Shown: positions 33,509 to 44,073, counted from the first letter of the stretch. The stretch is 44,187 nucleotides of DNA from CAYONP01 sp964405335 (GCA_964405335.1 CAYONP010000046.1:1-44187); one strand, 5' to 3'. Numbers and translations: made by a program. The notes: generated by a model from the sequence alone, not told the origin.

Positions 33509-34096
33509 TCAGCTCCCTTCGGCTCGGGTCAGCTCAAACACACACCGTTCCGCCCCACCGCTGGCCAGCGCCGTGGTTTTCACCTCGACGCTGAGCTTCA
33601 GCCCGAGCGCCTTCTGCAGGTGGTGCTTGACGTGACCGCCGCAGCAGTAGCAATAGCTCAGCGGCAGCGTCTGAGTCGGCTTGGGGAAGCAGCCGCACTG
33701 GTAGTGCTCCAGGCCGGCGGGATGGAAGCAGACGCGGAAGCGGTCGTGGTCGAGCTGCTCGACACTGTGGCCGAAGACGAACGGCGCCGCGTTGGCCGCG
33801 GCGACACGCTCGGCCAGCGTGGCGTGGTCGCGAGCAATCGCCCGTGACATCTGCTGACGCTTGCCGCCCAGGCAGCAGGCGCAGCGCTCGCGCACGCCGT
33901 GCCAGATGCAGGGCTCGAGGGCGGCTTCGAGCCGGCCCATCGCTCCCTCGAGCCAGGCCATCTTGTCGGCGACCGGCGAGTCGTTGGTCAGCTCCTCGCC
34001 GCCGGACAGGATGCCCTCGGCCACCTCGGGCTCGACCGCGGCGCCGGCCAGCGCCACGGCGAGCTTCTTCGCCCGCCACTCGATGTACTCAGCCAT
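33509..34096 (-). CDS. Cysteine-rich protein, DUF6144-like, paralogue B
   Basis: A 195-residue paralogue of the 31606 gene. ATG 34096 is used; a TTG lies two codons upstream. Identity is highest in RERCACCLGGKRQQMSRAIA, in RDHATLAERVAAANAAPFVF, in GHSVEQ and in YCYCCGGHVKHHLQKALGLK. The N-terminal 80 residues differ most. All the conserved cysteines of copy A are kept: CACC, QCGC (QCVC in A), YCYCC and the late Cys in RCVFEL. Keeping these in both copies argues for a selected function such as metal or cluster binding. The start lies 6 bases upstream of the shared leader type AGGGGTTGG. It follows the large GH2 gene on the same strand. Confidence 0.8.
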   Translation of the reverse strand: MAEYIEWRAKKLAVALAGAAVEPEVAEGILSGGEELTNDSPVADKMAWLEGAMGRLEAALEPCIWHGVRERCACCLGGKRQQMSRAIARDHATLAERVAAANAAPFVFGHSVEQLDHDRFRVCFHPAGLEHYQCGCFPKPTQTLPLSYCYCCGGHVKHHLQKALGLKLSVEVKTTALASGGAERCVFELTRAEGS

Positions 34097-34116
34097 ATCC
34101 AACCCCTACGCGTAGT

Positions 34117-37100
34117 CTACCGCCAACGGCGCTGGACATCCACCGCATCCTCGCCCGCGCGCAGCGCCTGTAGGCGCACCGTCCAGCGATACTCGGCCTG
34201 GCGCAACTGGTACTCAGGCCGCACGCCCGGCCCGCAGCTCCCGTTGCCCAGCCCGCCGTGGAAGCCGTCGAGGTACCACCAGACGCCGTCGGGCCGCAAC
34301 TCGTGCGGATGCTGCGCCTCGGTCAGCGCCCAGGCACTGTAGGGATGCGCCGCGAAGGCGAACGGCGCGCCCGTGGCGACCAGCCCGAGCCCGCCCGCCG
34401 CGCGCAGCGAGACCCAGCGCACGTCGCAACGCAGGCCGTAGTCTTGCGGCATGAGATAGGGCGGCAGGTCGGCCTCGACTGTCGTCGCGAAGCGGCCCAG
34501 CCGAGCGCCCTCCCGGCGGTCGGGGTAGTTCTCGTGCGGCCCGCGGCCATACCACTCGATCTCGCGCAGCGCCGCCGGCAGCTTCAGCACCAGGCCGACG
34601 CGGGGCAGCGCCGGCAGTTCGTCGCCGTGGGGGACGATCGTCTGCTCGACGGTCACGCCGGCCCGGTCGAACCGGAAGGCCAGAGACTCGGCGAACCAGG
34701 CATCGCAGCCCGCGCCGCGCCAGGTCTGGTCGAGTCGGAGCGTGCACAGCCCGGCGCCGTCGACCTCGATGTCGAGCCGCTCGAGGCTCGGCTCGAGGCG
34801 ATCGAGCCCGGCGGCGCGCCAGCGGTCCCACTCCCGCGAGATGCGGTCGTTGTCGGTCGGCGCGCGGTAGAGGCTCAGCCGCGGGCCGGCGGTCAGCAGC
34901 GGCTGGCCGAACAGGCTCCACTCGAGCAGCTCGCCCCGCTCGCGGTCGAACACCAGCCGGCCCGAGTCGTTCTCGACGGTGATCTGCCGGCCGACTTCGG
35001 CGACGTGCCGCGGCGGCTCGAGCGGCTCGGCGGCGGGTGGCGGCTCGACCGGCAGCGCGAACAGCGCCCAGGCGACCTCGTGCCCGGCGGCCGCCCAGCT
35101 CGCGTCGTCGCGGAGGGTGAACGAGAGCTCGAGCAACGCCTCGCCCGCCGCGGGCAGCTCGTACTCGAGCGTGATCTCAGCGGCTTCGCCGGCGGCGAGA
35201 TCGGGCAGCGGCACCTCGCCCACGGCGGTCTCGGCGCCGTCGGTGAGGACCCGCCAGGCGCCGGCCAGGTGGCTCAGGTCGCGGTGCTGGTGCCGGTTCT
35301 CGAGGCGAAGCCGGCCGGCGGCGAGGTCGATCGCCTCGACGCGGATCGGTTGCAGGATGGTCTTGTACTCGGCCAGCGCGGCGTGCGGCACGCGGTCGGG
35401 CGAGATGAGGCCGTTGACGCAGAAGTTGTAGTCGGTCGGCAGTTCGCCGAAGTCGGAGCCGTAGGCGAGCCAGCGGACCGGCTCGTCGTCGACTGCCTCA
35501 ACGAAGTCGATCCAGAGCAGCGTTCGGCCATCGGCGCGAGCCGGGAGTGCCGCGGGATTCAGTGCCGCACGGTGGACCCGCACCCCGGTCATGGCGCCGC
35601 GGAAGGCGATGCCGCTCGGCAGGTGGCGGCCCACCGACAGCGTGTAGGGCGCCGTTGTCAGTGGGCCCGCACAGCACGCCGAGGCCGCCTCCATGCCGTC
35701 GACGAACAGCCGCGCGGTGGCCCCATCCCAGCTACCGACGACCTGATGCCAGCGTCGCGGCCAGACGCTCGGACGAAGACGCAGTTCGGTTTTGCCAAGC
35801 CAGAAGACCACCTCACCGTTGCGCTGGCCCAGACCGTACTGGTCGCCCTTGGCCAGGTAGGTCATGTCGGCGGTGTCGTCGGGCGCGATGCGGCAGGCGA
35901 AAGTCAGCGGCGCGTCGAGCAGGTCGAACGCCGGGCTCGAGGCCACGGTGGCATAGCCGTCGACCAGCGCCCAGCACCAGTCCGCCTCGCTGCCGGCGCC
36001 GCCGGTCGGCACGCAGCTCAGGTGGCCCGCGCCGAGCACGATCTGGTGGCCATGCGCACCGCCGTCGTGGAGTAGCGCGGTCAGGCGCTCCAACCCCTGA
36101 TCGACCCAATCCCAGATGAACCCGCCCTGCAGCCGCGGGTGCGCCTCGATCGCCTGCCAGTATTCGCGCAGGTTGCCTGTGCTGTTGCCCATCGAGTGGG
36201 CATACTCACACATGATCACCGGCCGGGTCTCGCCGGGCCGCGTGGCCATCTCGACAATCTTCTCGACGCTCGGGTACATCGGCCCGAGGAGGTCGACCGC
36301 CGGGTCGTCCTCGGCGGGGTGATAGTGGATCGGTCGGGTCGGCTCGTGCTCGCGGATCCAGGCGCTGCAGGCGACGTGGTTGTCGCCGAAGCCCGACTCG
36401 TTGCCCAGGCTCCAGCCGAAGATGCAGGCGTGGTTCTTGTCCCGCTCGACCATCCGCCGCACCCGCTGCAGAAACGCCTCGCGCCAGGCCGGGTCCTTCG
36501 TGAAGCGGTCCCAGTAGGCGTGGCTTTCGAGGTTCGCTTCGTCGAGCACCAGCAGCCCATACTCGTCGCACAGCTCGTACCAGCGTGGCTGGTTCGGGTA
36601 GTGGCTGGTCCGCACCGCGTTGAGGTTGTGCTGCTTCATCAGACGGATGTCGGCCAGCATCGAGGCCTCGCCGACGGCGTGCCCGCGCGCCGCCTCGTGC
36701 TCGTGGCGGTTGACCCCGCCGATGACCAGCGGCACGCGGTTGAGCAGCAGCCGGCCGTCGACCAGCGCCACCTCGCGGAAACCGACGCGCTGCGTCACGG
36801 TCTCGCCGCCCAGGCTGATCGCCAGCGTGTAGAGCCACGGCGTCTCGGGCGACCAGAGCCGCGGCGCAGCCACCGCGTGCGACGACTCGCCCGGCGCATC
36901 GACCGTCGCCTCGAACACCGCCTCGCCGTCGGGGTCGAAGAGCCGCACTTCGGCCGGTCCGCCGCCCTCGGAGTCCAGCCTCAGCCACAGAGTGGCCTCG
37001 GCCAGCGAGTCGCCGAACAGCGTGCGGATGGTCACATCACGCAGATGCACCGGCTCACGGGCGGTCAGGTGGACGCCGCGGTGGATGCCCGACAGCCGCC

Positions 37101-37692
37101 AGAAGTCCTGGTCCTCCAGGTAGCTGCCGTCACTCCAGCGGTAGACCGCGACGGCGATCAGGTTCTCGCCGGGCCGTAGGTAGGGCGTGGCGTCGTACTC
37201 AGCGGCGGTCATGCTGTCCTGGCTGTAGCCGACCAGCTCGCCGTTGAGCCAGACGTGATAGGCCGACTCGACCCCCTCGAAACAGAGCCGCAGCGCCAGG
37301 CCGGCCCAGTCGTCGGGCAGGTCGAACCAGCGGCGGTAGCAGCCGACCGGGTTGCGCTCCGGCGGGTGCGGCGGCTCGGCGACAAAGGGCATCTTGACGT
37401 TGGTGTAGATCGGCGTGTCGTAGCCTTCGCACTGCCAGCTCGACGGCACCTCGATCGGGTGATGACAGTCGGCGAAGTCGTCGGCGGGCAGCCAGAACCC
37501 GTCGGGGATTTCCTCGGGCCGCTCGACGCAGGCGAACTCCCACACGCCGTCGAGGCGGATCCGTCGCGGCGAGGGCCCGCCGGCGAGGGCGCCCTCGCGG
37601 CTCGGGTAAGGCAGCAGCGGCACGTGCGGCGGCAGGACGTTGCGCTCAAGCACGTTGAGGTCGTCGAAGTCACGCGGGACGACGAGGTTCAT
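34117..37692 (-). CDS. GH2 beta-galactosidase (LacZ type) with inserted LamG-like domain
   Basis: A 1191-residue enzyme. ATG 37692 is used; a TTG start 11 codons earlier is less likely. Order of domains: sugar-binding jelly roll (VWEFACVERPEEIPDGFW to SGIHRGVHLTAREPVHLRD), Ig-like domain, TIM barrel with acid/base Glu432 in WSLGNESGFG and nucleophile Glu496 in IMCEYAHSMGNS. Then comes an insertion at about 564-729 with concanavalin/LamG features (LTFACRIAPDDTADMTYLAK, RRWHQVVGSWDGATARLFVD, YTLSVGRHLPSGIAFRG). After it come DUF4981-like and Bgal_small_N parts (WYGRGPHENYPDRREGA). It hydrolyses beta-galactosides; the extra domain may bind a polymer. No signal peptide is visible, so it may be intracellular. 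It is third in a run with the two upstream genes. Confidence 0.93.
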   Translation of the reverse strand: MNLVVPRDFDDLNVLERNVLPPHVPLLPYPSREGALAGGPSPRRIRLDGVWEFACVERPEEIPDGFWLPADDFADCHHPIEVPSSWQCEGYDTPIYTNVKMPFVAEPPHPPERNPVGCYRRWFDLPDDWAGLALRLCFEGVESAYHVWLNGELVGYSQDSMTAAEYDATPYLRPGENLIAVAVYRWSDGSYLEDQDFWRLSGIHRGVHLTAREPVHLRDVTIRTLFGDSLAEATLWLRLDSEGGGPAEVRLFDPDGEAVFEATVDAPGESSHAVAAPRLWSPETPWLYTLAISLGGETVTQRVGFREVALVDGRLLLNRVPLVIGGVNRHEHEAARGHAVGEASMLADIRLMKQHNLNAVRTSHYPNQPRWYELCDEYGLLVLDEANLESHAYWDRFTKDPAWREAFLQRVRRMVERDKNHACIFGWSLGNESGFGDNHVACSAWIREHEPTRPIHYHPAEDDPAVDLLGPMYPSVEKIVEMATRPGETRPVIMCEYAHSMGNSTGNLREYWQAIEAHPRLQGGFIWDWVDQGLERLTALLHDGGAHGHQIVLGAGHLSCVPTGGAGSEADWCWALVDGYATVASSPAFDLLDAPLTFACRIAPDDTADMTYLAKGDQYGLGQRNGEVVFWLGKTELRLRPSVWPRRWHQVVGSWDGATARLFVDGMEAASACCAGPLTTAPYTLSVGRHLPSGIAFRGAMTGVRVHRAALNPAALPARADGRTLLWIDFVEAVDDEPVRWLAYGSDFGELPTDYNFCVNGLISPDRVPHAALAEYKTILQPIRVEAIDLAAGRLRLENRHQHRDLSHLAGAWRVLTDGAETAVGEVPLPDLAAGEAAEITLEYELPAAGEALLELSFTLRDDASWAAAGHEVAWALFALPVEPPPAAEPLEPPRHVAEVGRQITVENDSGRLVFDRERGELLEWSLFGQPLLTAGPRLSLYRAPTDNDRISREWDRWRAAGLDRLEPSLERLDIEVDGAGLCTLRLDQTWRGAGCDAWFAESLAFRFDRAGVTVEQTIVPHGDELPALPRVGLVLKLPAALREIEWYGRGPHENYPDRREGARLGRFATTVEADLPPYLMPQDYGLRCDVRWVSLRAAGGLGLVATGAPFAFAAHPYSAWALTEAQHPHELRPDGVWWYLDGFHGGLGNGSCGPGVRPEYQLRQAEYRWTVRLQALRAGEDAVDVQRRWR

Positions 37693-37702
37693 GGCGGCAG
37701 GC

Positions 37703-38173
37703 TCACTCCGCGGGCGGCGCTGCAAGCAGGTTGCCGTCGCCGTCGGTCAGCCCGTCGGGCGAGAGCACGACGCTCCGCCCATCCTTGGCGGTCAGCGTCA
37801 GGCTCGGCGCGTCGGACTGCAGCGTGACGCGGCTCCAGCGCGACGAGCCGAACGAGTCGGCGACGACATCGCCGAACTGCAGCTCGAGGCTCGACGACTC
37901 GGCGCCGAAGGCGGTGAGCATCAGGTAGCCCTGACCCTCGGGCGTTTTCAGGCCAACGGTGATCGGCCCGCTCTGCTGCGCGCCGAGGGCGATCCGCTCG
38001 GTCGCCGCCGCGTCGGCGATGCTCAGCCCGAGCGAGCGCACGGTGGCCACGCCGGCGAAGAACTCGCGGTAGAGCTGCAGGCCGTGGCCGAGGCAGAGCA
38101 CGAGGACCAGCGCGGCAAGCAAGTTGACCCGGCGCTGGAGTCGGCGCAGGGCGTGGTCGGGCGGGTCAGGCAT
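37703..38173 (-). CDS. Single-pass membrane protein of unknown function
   Basis: A 156-residue protein. ATG 38173 follows GAGGAG and gives MPDPPDHALRRLQRRVNLLA; the frame upstream to 38239 is antisense-like. One hydrophobic helix spans about 16-36 (VNLLAALVLVLCLGHGLQLY), preceded by arginines, so the rest probably faces the periplasm. The C-terminal 100 residues are beta-rich (ALGAQQSGPITVGLKTPEG, SSLELQFGDVVADSFGSSRW, GRSVVLSPDGL). I do not recognise a domain. It ends 10 bases before the GH2 start and begins 62 bases after the lipoprotein end, so the three may be one operon. Confidence 0.7.
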   Translation of the reverse strand: MPDPPDHALRRLQRRVNLLAALVLVLCLGHGLQLYREFFAGVATVRSLGLSIADAAATERIALGAQQSGPITVGLKTPEGQGYLMLTAFGAESSSLELQFGDVVADSFGSSRWSRVTLQSDAPSLTLTAKDGRSVVLSPDGLTDGDGNLLAAPPAE

Positions 38174-38235
38174 GGCAGGCTCCTCGCCGACCGGATTGCG
38201 CCCGGCCCGGTGCCTTCCTGCATCGCCGCGTCGGC

Positions 38236-40698
38236 TCACTCGATGGTGAACGACATCTGGTCGAAGCCCGCATCGGCCTGCGCCATTTGTGGCCCCAGGG
38301 CGGCCAGGTCCTCGTCGAGGTGGTCGGGCCGCAGGACGACCGAGAAGACCTGCGAGATGCGGATGATCTGCCCGGCACCGAGCACGAATCGGTTGTGCCC
38401 GAAGGGTATCGAGTCCCAGAACCCGTCGGGCGAGTTGCGCGCCCAGTGGAGGATCTGGTCGTCCTGGCCGGGGAAGCTGAACCGCACTGTGATCCCGTCG
38501 CCACCCGGATCGGCGAAGGTGAAGAAGCGGTAATACTCGGCCCGCTGTGTGCCGTTGCCCTGCGGGAAGACGACCAGCTCGCGGTCGGCGCCGACGAAGC
38601 CGAGCTGCCGCACCGTGATGCTGGTCTCGGCGCTGGCCAGCAGCTCGCGGTCGGCGAACCGCAGGACCTCGATGGCGACGGTGTCCGTGCCGCTATCGAG
38701 CCCGGCGCGGTACGACACGCTGGCGGTCCGGTTCTCGAGCTCGGTGACCTCCTCGACGCCGCCTTCCGGCAGCACCCGGAGCAGTTTGCCGAACTGGCCG
38801 GAGCAGGTCCAGCGGTAGAGCAGCGCCACGCCCGGCGGCGGGTTGGTCAGCGTCGCGTTGACCGCACCCTGCATGGCGGCGAGGACCGTCGCGGGGTTGG
38901 CCTGCAGCGAGACGCTGAGCGCGTTTTCGGTCACCTCGAACGACGCCGTCGCCGAGCCGATCAGCACCCGTTGCGGAGCGCCGGCGTCGACCAGGAGCTG
39001 GTAGATCTCGACCCGCACCGTGTCGTTCCCCGCGGCGCCGGCGCGAGCCGTGTAGACCGCGTTGCGGTGACTGCTCTCGAACTCGTTCAGGTGCCCCGGC
39101 TCGACGTCGGTCAGGTCGCCCTGCTCGGCGCTGCAGAACCACTTGTAGATCAGGTCGACATCGTCGCCGACCGCCACGGCGGTGGCCGTCAGATCGACCG
39201 CCTGGCCCGGCCGGATGCGCGACTGCTCGGGACTCAGGCGGACCTTTGACGGGGTCACGTCGACGGTCCAGATGTCGCCCTGGTTCGACAGCCCGAGCTG
39301 CGTCGCCATGGCCAGCGTGTCGAAACTCTGCAGCGCGGCGTCGATCACGCGCAGGATGTTCAGCCCGCTGGCGGTGGCGACGAACACCTTGCCGGCCTGC
39401 TCGGTGAACTGCCCGGTCAGGTGCGCGGCCACCAGGCCGCTGGTCGCCAGCGTGGCGAGCACCAGCTCGCGGATCGAGGAGTCGGTGATGAAGGTGTTGT
39501 AGATGTCGAGCAGCGCGCCGCTGAAATCGCCGGCGAGCACCTTGCGGCCCAGATCGGGCGCAGCCTGCGTGAAGCCGACGACCAGGCTGCCCTGGACTCC
39601 GCTCAGGCGCATCTGCTGCAGGATCTGCTGCGTCTTTTCGTGGTTCGGGCCGAGCACGTTGATGACCAGCGGCAGGAACATGTCGAAGATCACCTGCTCG
39701 ACAGCCGTGGTCACCGCCGAGGCCTGCTGCGCGCCGGTCATCGAGTCGATCTCGCCGGGGAGCCTGCCGGCGCCGACAGCGCGGACCTCGTAGGTCACCT
39801 TCTGCGCCACCGCGGGCTCGAACGGCAGGCCGATCACGTCCGAGTTGAGCGGGACAAACGCCCCGTTGCCGAGCACGATGTCGATCAGGGTCCCGGCCAG
39901 CGACTTGAGGCCGGTCACCGGCGGAAGCTGGAAGTCGGTGACCGCGGCCGGGGCGGGCACAGGGTCGCCGCCGCCCTGGGGCAGATAGGAAACGCGATCG
40001 ATGAAGATGTGCGACCGGCGGCGGTACTCGTTGGTCAGTTGAATTGAGTTGACGCCCACCAGGTTGACCGTCAGGCCGCTCTTCGGCTCGGCCGGATTGA
40101 CCACCACGCCGCGCCCGGCGCCGCCGGCCAGCAGCGCCGCGACGGCGGTGTCGAGTGCCGCGGCCACCGCGGGCTGCTCCTCGCCCATCCACTCCGGGTC
40201 GGCCGCCACTGCCGCGGCGATCGCCGCCGCCAGCGGCTCGAGCTCGGGCGCCGCGGCGAGCAGCTCGAACACGCGCTCGCGAGCCGCCAGATCCTCGATC
40301 ATGAACCCGTTGAGCGCGAACCAGGCGAACACCTCGGCCGTGGTGCGCGCATCGATGCGGGTCTGCTGGTCCGACACGAAGGCGGCCAGCATGGTCCGAC
40401 CGCCCGGGCTCATCACCGGCACGAACAGCGAGCCCTCGGTGAAGGCCGGCACCGTGAAGGCGCCCGTCGCATCGGGCGTCGCGTTGCCCAGGGCCGTCTC
40501 GACGCTCAGCGCCGAGGCGGCCACCGTCGACCCGGCGGGCAGGTCGACCATGCCCGCTCGCGTGCCGGTGAGCAGCACCCCGTCGCCGCCGCCGGACGGT
40601 TGATCGCCGTCGCCGCAGCCGGGCAACATGGTCTGGGCCACCGCCCCGGCAAGGAGCATGGCGAAACCGGTCAGACGCAGTCGCAGTTCACGTCGCAT
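38236..40698 (-). CDS. Large lipoprotein with beta-sandwich (Ig/PKD-like) C-terminal repeats
   Basis: An 820-residue protein. ATG 40698 has GGAG six bases upstream. The start MRRELRLRLTGFAMLLAGAV leads to a lipobox ending LPGC with Cys28, so it is lipid-anchored. The N-terminal part is mixed: a carboxypeptidase-like VETALGNATPDATGAFTVPA, a helical stretch rich in Ala (about 120-180), and a long region to about 450. Residues about 460-720 look like two or three Ig/PKD-like beta domains (SRIRPGQAVDLTATAVAVGD, SVSLQANPATVLAAMQGAVN, YRWTCSGQFGKLLRVLP). The end contains FGHNRFVLGAGQIIRISQVF. Role unknown; a surface adhesion or substrate-binding protein is possible. Confidence 0.85.
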   Translation of the reverse strand: MRRELRLRLTGFAMLLAGAVAQTMLPGCGDGDQPSGGGDGVLLTGTRAGMVDLPAGSTVAASALSVETALGNATPDATGAFTVPAFTEGSLFVPVMSPGGRTMLAAFVSDQQTRIDARTTAEVFAWFALNGFMIEDLAARERVFELLAAAPELEPLAAAIAAAVAADPEWMGEEQPAVAAALDTAVAALLAGGAGRGVVVNPAEPKSGLTVNLVGVNSIQLTNEYRRRSHIFIDRVSYLPQGGGDPVPAPAAVTDFQLPPVTGLKSLAGTLIDIVLGNGAFVPLNSDVIGLPFEPAVAQKVTYEVRAVGAGRLPGEIDSMTGAQQASAVTTAVEQVIFDMFLPLVINVLGPNHEKTQQILQQMRLSGVQGSLVVGFTQAAPDLGRKVLAGDFSGALLDIYNTFITDSSIRELVLATLATSGLVAAHLTGQFTEQAGKVFVATASGLNILRVIDAALQSFDTLAMATQLGLSNQGDIWTVDVTPSKVRLSPEQSRIRPGQAVDLTATAVAVGDDVDLIYKWFCSAEQGDLTDVEPGHLNEFESSHRNAVYTARAGAAGNDTVRVEIYQLLVDAGAPQRVLIGSATASFEVTENALSVSLQANPATVLAAMQGAVNATLTNPPPGVALLYRWTCSGQFGKLLRVLPEGGVEEVTELENRTASVSYRAGLDSGTDTVAIEVLRFADRELLASAETSITVRQLGFVGADRELVVFPQGNGTQRAEYYRFFTFADPGGDGITVRFSFPGQDDQILHWARNSPDGFWDSIPFGHNRFVLGAGQIIRISQVFSVVLRPDHLDEDLAALGPQMAQADAGFDQMSFTIE

Positions 40699-40889
40699 CG
40701 CGCGCTCCATGCGGACAGAGTCGATCCCGGAGGCACGTCGCCGACCGGAGGCCGGTTCGACGGCCGTACCACGGCGGCGGTGGGGGTACCTCTGCGCGGT
40801 TCCGACGGCGGGCCCCAGGACGGCGCCCGTACACCCGAGAGGATGCTAGTGCATTTGTCGGCGTTGCGCAGGAGCGGCTCGCGACCGAA

Positions 40890-42008
40890 TCAGTCCAGCC
40901 GCTTGCGGAAGCGCAGCGCGCCGAGACCGAAGTAGATCACCGCCAGGCCGAGCAGGGCCCAGATCTCGGGCAGCACGCCGGCGAATCCCGCGCCGCGGAG
41001 GAAGACGCCGCGGATGACCCGCAGCAGGTAGGTCATCGGCACCGCCGCGCTGAGCGGCTGAAGCACCGCCGGCAGGTTGTCGACCGGGAAGATGAAGCCA
41101 CTGAGCAGGATGCTGGGAAAGCCGAGAAAGAAGCTCAGCAACTGCGCCTGCTGCTGGTTCGCGCTCAGCGTCGAGAGGCTCAGCCCGAGGCCGAGAGTGG
41201 CAAACAGGAAGACCAGCACGGCGACGGCCAGCGCCGGCACGCTGCCACGCAGCGGCACGCCGAAGATGAACACCACCGCGACCGAGACCAGCACCGCGTC
41301 GAGACAGCCGATGCAGAAGAACGGGATCAGCTTGCCCAGCAGCAGCTCGCGCGTGCGGATCGGCGTCATGACGAGCTGCTCGAGCGTGCCCAGCTCGCGC
41401 TCGCGGGCGATGCTCAGCGCGGTCAGGTTCTGCATCAGGATGGTCAGCACCAGCGCCATCACGCCGGGCGCCATGTACCACAGGCTGCGCAGATCGGGGT
41501 TGTAGAAGACCCGCGACTCGACCCGCACCGTGGGCAGCCGCACCTCGAATCCGCGCCGGTCGAGCTCCTCGAGCCGCAGCTCCTGGTCGAACTCGGCCGC
41601 GATCTGGCTGAGGTACGACATGGCCACACCGGCGGTCATCGAATCGGAGCCGTCGACCAGCAGTTGCAGCCGCGCGGTGCCACGCTGAAGGTCGCGGGCG
41701 AAGTGCGGCGGGAAGTGCAGCGCCGCCAGCGCCGTGCCGTCGGCCAGGGCACGCTCGAGCGAGGCGCCGTCGAGCCGGTAGCCGACCAGCTCGAAGTAGG
41801 GCACGGCGCCGATCCGGTGCGCCAGGTCGCGGCTCTCGGCGCTCTGGTCCTCGTCCCAGACGACGACCGGCGCGCGGGTCAGGTCGAGATTCGCCGCCAG
41901 CGAGAGCAGCGTGGTCTGAACGATCGGCAGCACGATGGCCATGCGCAGCAGCATCGGGTTGCGGAAAAACTGGCTGAACTCCTTGACCAGCATGAAGCGC
42001 AGGCGCAT
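40890..42008 (-). CDS. ABC-2 type exporter permease, second subunit (YbhR/S-like)
   Basis: A 372-residue permease of the ABC2_membrane_3 type. ATG 42008 shares its first base with the previous gene's stop codon (TGATG). The first helix is LLRMAIVLPIVQTTLLSLAA, followed by a large periplasmic domain (VVVWDEDQSAESRDLAHRIG to RVFYNPDLRSLWYMAPGV) and five more helices, with ARERELGTLEQLVMTPIRTR as the conserved cytoplasmic coupling loop. It is a paralogue of the adjacent permease. The two subunits and one ATPase are the layout of YbhFSR-type exporters, which pump drugs or lipids. No HlyD-type adaptor is visible, but it could lie beyond the window end, upstream of the ATPase. Confidence 0.93.
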   Translation of the reverse strand: MRLRFMLVKEFSQFFRNPMLLRMAIVLPIVQTTLLSLAANLDLTRAPVVVWDEDQSAESRDLAHRIGAVPYFELVGYRLDGASLERALADGTALAALHFPPHFARDLQRGTARLQLLVDGSDSMTAGVAMSYLSQIAAEFDQELRLEELDRRGFEVRLPTVRVESRVFYNPDLRSLWYMAPGVMALVLTILMQNLTALSIARERELGTLEQLVMTPIRTRELLLGKLIPFFCIGCLDAVLVSVAVVFIFGVPLRGSVPALAVAVLVFLFATLGLGLSLSTLSANQQQAQLLSFFLGFPSILLSGFIFPVDNLPAVLQPLSAAVPMTYLLRVIRGVFLRGAGFAGVLPEIWALLGLAVIYFGLGALRFRKRLD

Positions 42009-43134
42009 CAGAGCTCCTTGCGGAACCGCCGGACGGCGACGGTCAGCAGCAGCAGGGTGGTCACCGCGAGGATGAGCGCCGGCGGCCAGAGCACCTCGAG
42101 CCCGGCGCCCTTGAGCACCACACCGCGGACGATCACCAGGTAGTGCGTCGCCGGCATGGCCACCGCGAGCTGCTGCAGCAGCCAGGGCATGTTGCGGACC
42201 GGGAAGCTGAAGCCGCTGAGCAGCATGGTCGGGATCATGGTGACCATGAAGGCGAGGGTCATCGCCGTCTGCTGCGTGCGGGCCAGGCAACTGAACAGCA
42301 GCCCCAGCGCCAGGGCGCAGAGGATGTAGAAGGTCGAGAGGACGAACAGCAAGGCCAGACTGCCGCGCGGGACGACCTCGAAGATCCACCAGCCCAGCAG
42401 GATGGTGACCAGCACATCGACGAAGGCGAGCACGAAGTAGGGCAGCAGCTTGCCGACAATCAGCTCGGCGGCCGAGACCGGGCTGGCGGCGAGCAGCTCG
42501 AACGAGCCGCGCTCGCGCTCGCGGACCACCACGCCGCTGGTCAGCAGCGCGCTGAGCAGCATCAGGATGATGCCGACCAGGCCGGGGATGAGGAACTGCC
42601 GACTCTCGAGGTCGGGGTTGTAGAGCACCCTCGGCCGAACCTCGAGCCCGCCAGAGAGCAGCCGCTCCGGCACGCCTTGGCGGCGGGCCTGGTCGCGCAC
42701 CAGACGGGCGACCGCCTGGCGCAGTGCGCCTTCGGCATAAGCCTGCGCCGTGGCGGCGATGTTGCCGTCGGTGCCGTCGATCAGGAGCTGCACCGCCGTC
42801 TCGCCGCCGGCGCGGATGGTCGCCTCGAAACGCGGTGGAATGACCAGCACCAGTCGCGCGCGGCGTCGCTCGAACAGCGCCTCGGCCCGCGCCGCCGAGA
42901 CGATCTCGCCCAGGTAGTCGACCTCGGGCATCGCGGCACAGGCTTCGATCAGCCGCCGCGATGCCGGGCTGCGGTCATGGTCGACGGCGACGAGCGCGAG
43001 GTGGCGCAGGTCGAAGTCGACCGCGTAGCCGTAGAGCAGGAGCAGCACCACCGGCAGTCCGAGCGCGGCAATCAGGCTGCGCGGATCGCGCAGCAGATGG
43101 ACCACCTCCTTGCGGGCCACCGCCCGCAGCCGCC

Positions 43135-43138
<4 letters not shown>
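42008..43138 (-). CDS. ABC-2 type exporter permease, first subunit
   Basis: A 376-residue permease. GTG 43138 overlaps the ATPase stop codon by four bases (GTGA). The frame remains open far upstream, but that part is antisense or out-of-phase with the ATPase. Layout matches its partner: first helix SLIAALGLPVVLLLLYGYAV, periplasmic domain with VAVDHDRSPASRRLIEACAA and RVLYNPDLESRQFLIPGLVG, then five helices and the loop VRERERGSFELLAASPVSAA. The motifs YNPD and the coupling loop are shared with the second permease. The tight overlaps on both sides indicate one transcript and fixed stoichiometry. Confidence 0.93.

Positions 43139-44073
<935 letters not shown>

Noticed and set aside
34258..36075. 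A 605-residue plus-strand ORF opposite the GH2 gene
   Set aside because: No domain is recognisable, and the opposite strand encodes a clear GH2 enzyme with both catalytic glutamates.
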